Assembly (NCBI GenBank): GCA_001824005.1
Contig: MHWG01000004.1
Location: 51,973-61,335 of the forward strand
Direction: 5' to 3'
DNA: 9,363 nucleotides
DNA from: Candidatus Zambryskibacteria bacterium RIFCSPLOWO2_01_FULL_47_14
GTDB taxonomy: Bacteria; Patescibacteria; Paceibacteria; UBA9973; Zambryskibacteraceae
A program made the translations under genes and the position numbers. Below, piece after piece: positions 4,997-9,363 of this stretch. How positions within the stretch are numbered: position 1 is the stretch's first letter; each line of letters opens with the position of its first letter. The notes below the pieces were generated by a model. That model did no database searches. It worked only from the letters and a program-made list of their open reading frames with translations, and was not told where the DNA came from.

Positions 4997-6769
4997 TTAA
5001 ACGCCTAAAATAACCGGAATGACAATCGGTTTTTTAGCAGTACGCTGGAAAAGGAAGCGGGAGACGTCTTCGGAGACCGCGTTCTTAGCGAGATCGAAGT
5101 CGATAGGATTGGCACCTACTGTGGCTGACTCGATCGAGCGGCGGATAATGTTTCTCGCCTCGCTTAAAAGTTCTTGCGATTCGCGCAAATAGACGAAGCC
5201 GCGTGCAATGATGTCCGGTGATTTCTTGAGCCGGCCGTTTCGGGAGTTCACAAGCGCTATCACCACGAAGATGCCATCGCCCGCGAGCATCTTCCTGTCC
5301 CTGATGACCACTTCTGAGATGTCGCCGATATTCAATCCCTCGACCACCATGTCGTCCGAAGGTGCTTTCTCGGCGAGCTTCATAAACTGCTTGCCGCCTT
5401 CGCGGATTTCAATAATCGAGCCGTTGTCCGGCACAATGATGTTTTCGCGCGGACAGCCTAAACCGGCGGCAAGCTCCGCGTGCATCTTGAGACGGAAGTG
5501 GCTGCCGTGCACGGGCATGAAATATTTGTATGGAATCTGTTTGTGCACCCATTCGAGCTCGCCGCGCTTGCCGTGTCCAGAAGTATGCACGTCCGAATCG
5601 AGATAAGTGATGATCTTGGCATCGTGTCGATAGAGATTGTCTTTGAGTTTCTCCACAGCGCGGTCATTGCCGGGAATTACGGATGAAGAGAGGATGATGG
5701 TGTCGCTTCTTTGCAGGCGGACGTATTTGTGGGTTTTGTTGGACATTCTCATCAGGGCCGCGAATTCCTCGCCCTGCGCCCCGGTGGCAATCATCAGCAC
5801 TTTATTAGGCGGCAGTTTTTCAATCTCCTCGACCGGCACGATGTGCGAGACATCGACGAGATTTAAGTGTTTGATGATATCAACATTGGTTCTCATGCTC
5901 CGGCCTTCGATGACCACCTTCCGGCCATAGCGGCGCGCAGTGTTGATAAATTCGATGATGCGTTCCACTTGCGAGGCGAAAGTGGCGATAATAACGCGTC
6001 CGGGTGCCTGTGAGACGATTGAGTCGATGTTCTTTAAAATCGAGGATTCGGAAGGCGAGAAGCCGGGTTTATCAATGCCGGTCGAATCCATGGTAAAGAG
6101 AAGGATGTTCCGATCCTTGAACATCTTGTATTGCTCGACCTCCTTCTCTGCTGGCACGCCGGCTTCGTTCTCGACGCGCACGTCACCGGTATTAACGATG
6201 TCGCCGTAAGGAGTTTCGATGATAATGCCGGTCGAGTCGGGAATCGAGTGAGTGAGGCCGAAGAAGCGCAGTTTGAGATTACTCGTAAGCGGTATGGATT
6301 TGTCGCTTGCTTCGACGATGCGCAGGTCAAGCGGTGGCAGTTGAGGGAATTCATCTTGACGCTTCTTGATAAGGAGGGCGCCGAATTCTCGGGTATAGAT
6401 AGGCGGATTACCGAGCCTGGTGATGAGGTAGGGGATGCCGCCGATGTGGTCGAGGTGGCCGTGAGTGATGACAATGGCACGGATGCGATCCTTCCTGTCT
6501 TCCAAATATTTGACATTCGGCAAGATGTAATCGACGCCGGGAGTTTCAGCGTCGGTAAACTGGATGCCTACGTCAACCACGATGATGTCGTTGCCGTACT
6601 CGATGACCGTCATATTCTTGCCGATTTCCTCGACGCCGCCGAGCGGAACGATGCGAATAGCATCGCCCACCGGAGGGATGATATCGTGAGGTTTCTTCAT
6701 TGGGATCGGGGAGTTCGACCTGCGGCGCATGCTTTTCTGCCGGAGACTATGTGTGAAAGTAGGAATCAT
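4997..6769 (-). CDS. rnj: Ribonuclease J (metallo-beta-lactamase/beta-CASP RNase)
   Basis: Zinc-dependent 5'-3' exo- and endoribonuclease for mRNA decay and RNA maturation in bacteria that use RNase J. From the ATG at 6769 the protein has 590 residues, near the usual 550-600. The metallo-beta-lactamase core shows HGHLDH (H103, H105, D107, H108), H174 in GLTHSIPDS and D196 in NTGD. The beta-CASP domain follows, with HTSGHG (H395-G400) and H421 in MPVHGSH, then a C-terminal domain (about 468-590). All metal ligands are present. The N-terminus has a basic extension (RQKSMRRRSN) before the conserved core begins near residue 36 (DAIRIVPLGGVEEIGKN). Start choice is uncertain: TTG at 6778, ATG at 6769, 6730 and 6700 are all in frame; no start has a good ribosome binding site. 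The gene follows the solute-binding-protein gene across an AT repeat without a terminator, so co-transcription is likely. Confidence 0.96.
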   Translation of the reverse strand: MIPTFTHSLRQKSMRRRSNSPIPMKKPHDIIPPVGDAIRIVPLGGVEEIGKNMTVIEYGNDIIVVDVGIQFTDAETPGVDYILPNVKYLEDRKDRIRAIVITHGHLDHIGGIPYLITRLGNPPIYTREFGALLIKKRQDEFPQLPPLDLRIVEASDKSIPLTSNLKLRFFGLTHSIPDSTGIIIETPYGDIVNTGDVRVENEAGVPAEKEVEQYKMFKDRNILLFTMDSTGIDKPGFSPSESSILKNIDSIVSQAPGRVIIATFASQVERIIEFINTARRYGRKVVIEGRSMRTNVDIIKHLNLVDVSHIVPVEEIEKLPPNKVLMIATGAQGEEFAALMRMSNKTHKYVRLQRSDTIILSSSVIPGNDRAVEKLKDNLYRHDAKIITYLDSDVHTSGHGKRGELEWVHKQIPYKYFMPVHGSHFRLKMHAELAAGLGCPRENIIVPDNGSIIEIREGGKQFMKLAEKAPSDDMVVEGLNIGDISEVVIRDRKMLAGDGIFVVIALVNSRNGRLKKSPDIIARGFVYLRESQELLSEARNIIRRSIESATVGANPIDFDLAKNAVSEDVSRFLFQRTAKKPIVIPVILGV

Positions 6770-6770
6770 A

Positions 6771-6840
6771 ATTTTCAATTTCTAATTTTTAATTTTCATT
6801 AAATTTTCATTGTAAATTCTAAATTGTAAATTTTAAATTT
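6771..6840. repeat. AT-rich degenerate tandem repeat, about 7-bp period
   Basis: Read on the - strand it consists of units such as ATTTACA, ATTTAGA, ATTTACA, ATTAAAA, ATTAGAA and ATTGAAA, filling essentially the whole 63-bp spacer between the solute-binding protein stop (6833-6835) and the RNase J ATG (6769). It resembles in style the 9-bp-period repeat at 3654-3705. It may carry promoter-like AT sequence for RNase J, but no convincing -10/-35 pair was found. Confidence 0.65.
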
Positions 6841-8590
6841 GATCGATGAAAATCTTCCATACTAAATCAGTCTCAATGTACCAGTCTCTGATGCCGAGGA
6901 ATCTGTCCGGTGCCTGGGCTAAGGGACCCAATCGCACTGCCTTGACGGAATCCGGCAAGACATAGAGGAAGCTCGGCGTGTAGAGGAAGACGGCGGGCAG
7001 ATCGGCCTGAACCTCTTTCTGGAAAGCGAGATAATCTTTCTCCGCGACATCCTTATCTTTGGTTGAACGGGCGTTTTCGAGGAACTTGTCGGCCTTAGTA
7101 TTGGCGTAGAGGGCGATATTTAATCCCGGGTCGTTTCTCTGCGAGGAATGCCAGAATGGGTAAACGTCGGCTTCTCGCCCGACCACCTCACCGAAAAGGA
7201 GTCCCTCAAATTGGCGCGGACGGATGACGTTCTGGTTTAAGTCTCCGGTCTCAAAAACGAGAATCTCGACTTTGGCGCCAAGTCTCTCCCACGCGCTCTT
7301 AAGTTCCTCCGCCACCTGACGTAATTCAGGCGCATCCCCGGTAGAGATGGAAAACGACAATGTTATATTAGCAGATCCGGACTTTTTTTCCAACACTCCG
7401 TCTTCGAGATCAAGTACCCAGCCGTCCTTGGATAGAATCTGCCTGGCGCGGGCAAGGCGCTCTTCATCAGTTTCTTCACTTTTTTTTATTGAACTCCAGT
7501 CGTAAATGCCGGCGGGAATCGGGCCGTCGATTGCGTAGCCGTAGCCGCCTAAAACATTTTCCACTATCCGCTCTTTGGGCGCGGCGAGATCGAGCGCACG
7601 CCTCACCTCTTTGTCCTGAAGAACTTTCGACCGGTTCTGGTTCCAAAAGACGGCAAAGATTCTCGGCAGGGGAGAATCAATGATTTGGCTGCTGCCGATC
7701 TTCGGCATATTCTCGGGAGTGATGCCGGAGACTGCGTCAATCTCTCCGCCATCGTAAGCCTTAAGTAGTGCAGTCTCAGACGGATAGAAATGGAAAACAA
7801 GATTCTTAATGTACGGTTTGCGCCCCATGGTGCCGCTCGACGGCTTCAATTTGTAATAATCAGGGATACCGCCCTCGTTTCTCTCCACGCGCTCCACTTC
7901 GTAAGGTCCGGAGCCTACTGGTAGGGTGTTGAACTGGCTGAAGGAAAATTCATCATTGGTAACATTGTTCCAGATGTGTTTGGGCAGAATGCCGGTTGTG
8001 AGATTGTAGATAAACGGCGCGTAAGAACGCTTCAAGGTAAAGACGACCGTCTTCTCATCAACTTTCGCGACAGAGACGCCGTCCCAGTTGCCGCGGCGGG
8101 GACTCTTGATGACAGGATCGGAAATTTTGGCAATAGTGAAGATTACGTCGTCAGCCGTTACAGGCTTGTCGTCATGGAATCGCGCCTTGTCGCTTATGGT
8201 CACGGTATAAACTAAGTTGTTTAGAGAAGCGCTAATATGGCTTGCGAGATCATTGACAATCTCGCCGTCCGGGGTAAGGCGCACCAAGCCAGAATAAATG
8301 AGGGCGGTCAAGTTCTTATCCGCTTCCGAGAGGGCTAGAACGGGATTAATGAAGCGCGGATTTCCCACGATGCCCTCCGAGAGAGTGCCTCCTTGTATCG
8401 GCACTTCCATGAGGAAGGCGGAACTTACCTGCCAGAGCATGAGGAAACCAGAGAGAATAAAGAGGGAGGAGAAAAAATAAAAAGCCGTTTTCTCCGCCAG
8501 GGTAAAAGAGCTCAAAGTTTTAGCGATCGGGCGGGCTTTGGGGATATTGAAGCGCTTGAGTATAAGCGCCCTTATTTCTTTGTAAGTCAT
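6833..8590 (-). CDS. Membrane-anchored ABC-type solute-binding protein, family 5 (peptide-type)
   Basis: Extracytoplasmic binding protein of the DppA/OppA family, normally delivering peptides, nickel or oligosaccharides to an ABC importer. It has 585 residues. A charged cytoplasmic N-terminus (1-34) is followed by one strongly hydrophobic segment (about 35-59, AFYFFSSLFILSGFL...), predicted as an uncleaved anchor; there is no lipobox Cys. The family 5 domain starts with GGTLSEGIVGNPRFINPVLA (68-87) and continues through YSGLVRLTPDGEIVNDLA, the ADDVIFTI segment, VGSGPYEV and the EVRRALDLAAPKERI region. No permease or ATPase gene is adjacent, so the partner transporter is unknown or absent; a non-transport role is possible. 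The start ATG (8588-8590) overlaps the end of a nested inverted repeat, and no ribosome binding site is seen. It lies between secG and rnj on the same strand with short spacers. Confidence 0.92.
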   Translation of the reverse strand: MTYKEIRALILKRFNIPKARPIAKTLSSFTLAEKTAFYFFSSLFILSGFLMLWQVSSAFLMEVPIQGGTLSEGIVGNPRFINPVLALSEADKNLTALIYSGLVRLTPDGEIVNDLASHISASLNNLVYTVTISDKARFHDDKPVTADDVIFTIAKISDPVIKSPRRGNWDGVSVAKVDEKTVVFTLKRSYAPFIYNLTTGILPKHIWNNVTNDEFSFSQFNTLPVGSGPYEVERVERNEGGIPDYYKLKPSSGTMGRKPYIKNLVFHFYPSETALLKAYDGGEIDAVSGITPENMPKIGSSQIIDSPLPRIFAVFWNQNRSKVLQDKEVRRALDLAAPKERIVENVLGGYGYAIDGPIPAGIYDWSSIKKSEETDEERLARARQILSKDGWVLDLEDGVLEKKSGSANITLSFSISTGDAPELRQVAEELKSAWERLGAKVEILVFETGDLNQNVIRPRQFEGLLFGEVVGREADVYPFWHSSQRNDPGLNIALYANTKADKFLENARSTKDKDVAEKDYLAFQKEVQADLPAVFLYTPSFLYVLPDSVKAVRLGPLAQAPDRFLGIRDWYIETDLVWKIFIDQI

Positions 8591-8672
8591 CCCGTTAGAG
8601 ATAGGACACGCAAGCGTGTCCGTAGTTATTTTTCACCTGTAATAATATCACCATTTTAATCTCTAATGGGAT
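8589..8672. repeat. Nested inverted-repeat element overlapping a start codon
   Basis: The outer arms are ATCCCGTTAGAGAT (8589-8602) and ATCTCTAATGGGAT (8659-8672), 14 bp with one G-T pair. Inside the left arm's side lies a perfect hairpin, GGACACGC (8604-8611), AA, GCGTGTCC (8614-8621), followed on the + strand by a T-rich stretch. The element fills nearly the whole spacer between secG and the solute-binding-protein gene, and its left arm overlaps the first two bases of the latter's ATG. In a leftward read-through mRNA it would place the AUG at the base of a long stem. Confidence 0.75.
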
Positions 8673-8681
8673 CATTTTGCG

Positions 8682-8909
8682 CTAGCGAGGGAGGAGCAGA
8701 GAGGCGAAGGCGGAGAGTACGAAAAGTACGGCAATAAGAATCGTACCGTTGAAAAGAGTTTTTTCAAATCCGCGCCGCGTGAAGCGAGTTCCACCAGCCG
8801 AATCGCTCCCGAATGCTGATCCGAGACTTGCCTCGGAACGTTGGAGGAGGATGCCGGCCACTAGAAGAACGCTTAGGACAATCTGGATGTAGGGAAGAGC
8901 CTGGACCAT
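8682..8909 (-). CDS. secG: Protein translocase subunit SecG
   Basis: Small accessory subunit of the SecYEG protein-export channel in the cytoplasmic membrane. From the ATG at 8909 it is 75 residues, the usual size. Two transmembrane helices (about 5-23 and 53-73) flank the conserved loop, with LLQRSEASLGSAFGS at 21-35 and RRGFEKTLF at 45-53, which is the SecG signature. The frame is open further upstream to 9137, but that extension runs antisense to groES and is not homologous-looking. A -10/-35 pair ends shortly before the 8909 ATG, supporting that start. It is transcribed leftward, divergently from groES, and the solute-binding protein follows 91 bp downstream. Confidence 0.95.
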   Translation of the reverse strand: MVQALPYIQIVLSVLLVAGILLQRSEASLGSAFGSDSAGGTRFTRRGFEKTLFNGTILIAVLFVLSAFASLLLPR

Positions 8910-8923
8910 TGATGTACGGTACC

Positions 8924-8951
8924 ATTTTACTTCATTTTGACTTTTTGGCAA
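8924..8951 (-). promoter_or_regulatory. secG promoter
   Basis: On the - strand, TTGCCA (complement of 8946-8951) and TAAAAT (complement of 8924-8929) are separated by 16 bp. The predicted start is near 8917, leaving a leader of about 8 nt before the ATG at 8909, too short for a normal Shine-Dalgarno interaction. Confidence 0.65.
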
Positions 8952-8971
8952 CAGCTCATCTCGCTCGGCAG

Positions 8972-8999
8972 TTGACATTTTATACGTGCGGCATATAAT
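8972..8999 (+). promoter_or_regulatory. groES-groEL promoter, near-consensus, leaderless
   Basis: Consensus TTGACA (8972-8977) and consensus TATAAT (8994-8999) are separated by 16 bp. The predicted start falls at about 9006, 3 nt before the groES ATG at 9009, so the mRNA would be essentially leaderless. No CIRCE element (TTAGCACTC-N9-GAGTGCTAA) is present in the divergent region. Confidence 0.8.
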
Positions 9000-9008
9000 T
9001 TCGGCGCT

Positions 9009-9284
9009 ATGAAGAAAATTATACCTATAGGAGAAAGAGTTTTGGTCAGGCCTTTTACTGAAGAGGATTTGAAAAGCAAGAAAGCTTCCTCCGGCATCAT
9101 TCTTCCTGATAGCGTTTCCAAAGAGAAGTCGGCGCAAGGCAAGGTGCTCTCAGTAGGCGAAACCAAGAAAGTGAAAGTCGGCGACACGGTTGTTTTCTCT
9201 AAATACAGCTACGATGAGATAGAGATGGACGGAGAAGAATTGTATTTAATAAAAGAGGAAAATATTTTAGCGATAATCAAATAA
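9009..9284 (+). CDS. groES: Co-chaperonin GroES (Hsp10)
   Basis: Forms the heptameric lid of the GroEL folding chamber in the cytosol. It has 91 residues, near the usual 95-97. The N-terminal strand IIPIGERVLVRPF (4-16) and the mobile loop that contacts GroEL, KKASSGIILPDS (24-35, with the GIIL core), are intact. The segment QGKVLSVG (43-50), KVGDTVVFSKY (56-66) and the C-terminal ENILAII (84-90) follow the family pattern. The ATG at 9009 directly follows a consensus promoter and no other start is plausible. groEL follows after a 10-bp gap, the standard groESL operon order. Confidence 0.98.
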   Translation: MKKIIPIGERVLVRPFTEEDLKSKKASSGIILPDSVSKEKSAQGKVLSVGETKKVKVGDTVVFSKYSYDEIEMDGEELYLIKEENILAIIK

Positions 9285-9294
9285 ATAAAGAAAT

Positions 9295-9363
9295 ATGGCG
9301 AAAAAGATTCTCTTCAATCAAGACGCGCGGGATGCTCTGAAGAGGGGCGTTGACGCGGTGGCA
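9295..9363 (+). CDS. groEL: Chaperonin GroEL (Hsp60), 5' fragment
   Basis: Only the first 23 codons are inside the window; the gene continues past the right edge. The start MAKKILFNQDARDALKRGVD matches the typical GroEL N-terminus (AKxIxFxxDAxxxLxxGV). It lies 10 bp after the groES stop in the same operon. The spacer (ATAAAGAAAT) has no strong Shine-Dalgarno. Confidence 0.95.
   Translation, partial: MAKKILFNQDARDALKRGVDAVA

Noticed and set aside
6727..6738. GCATGCTTTTCT near the RNase J start matches part of the palindrome at 2925-2944
   Set aside because: Only 12 bases match, the second palindrome arm is missing, and the bases are ordinary codons of the RNase J N-terminus.
5208..6802. Long antisense ORFs opposite RNase J (for example 6131-6802)
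   Set aside because: Shadows of a GC-biased coding strand; translations show no domain and RNase J is fully conserved on the other strand.
8910..9137. 76-residue N-terminal extension of SecG
   Set aside because: It is antisense to groES, would cross the groES promoter, and SecG proteins are about 70-80 residues.

Overview
The window looks like a chromosomal segment of an uncultivated Patescibacteria/CPR bacterium, probably Parcubacteria-like. This is inferred from compact genes, very short AT-rich intergenic spacers carrying degenerate short tandem repeats, near-absence of Shine-Dalgarno sequences, RNase J as an RNA-decay enzyme, an unusual membrane-anchored family 5 solute-binding protein without permeases beside it, and REP-like palindromes between and inside genes. 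The genetic code appears standard: pyrG ends in TGA. No phage, transposase, CRISPR array, tRNA or rRNA gene was recognised.

Left part (2-3119, + strand): the 3' portion of an M23/LytM zinc endopeptidase gene, then pyrG (CTP synthase) behind an extended -10 promoter that predicts a leaderless mRNA. pyrG overlaps by 4 bp a gene for a 218-residue unrecognised protein that may have a transglutaminase-like Cys-His-Asp arrangement. That gene contains a long GC-rich hairpin and an in-frame, 73-bp REP-like palindromic element.

Middle (3120-3707, no protein gene): a free-standing transcription unit with a strong promoter, a roughly 345-nt highly structured RNA whose ends pair in a 9-bp terminal helix, and a Rho-independent terminator. 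I could not match it to RNase P RNA, tmRNA, SRP RNA or 6S RNA. It is the best candidate for something undescribed. Beyond it lie a 22-bp near-palindrome, a stem-loop and a 9-bp-period AT-rich repeat.

Right part (3708-8909, - strand): transcription runs leftward through secG, a membrane-anchored oligopeptide-type solute-binding protein, RNase J and an MFS transporter. The spacers hold a nested inverted repeat (8589-8672), an AT-rich 7-bp-period repeat (6771-6840), and a 146-bp spacer (4851-4996) with two stem-loops, a pair of DnaA-box-like sequences and the MFS promoter. At the right edge, groES and the start of groEL run rightward, divergent from secG.

The protein genes are mostly housekeeping: envelope remodelling, CTP synthesis, protein export, RNA decay and folding. 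A recurring theme is promoter placement: for pyrG, MFS and groES, and nearly so for secG, the -10 box ends only about 6-14 nt before the start codon, implying leaderless or almost leaderless mRNAs.
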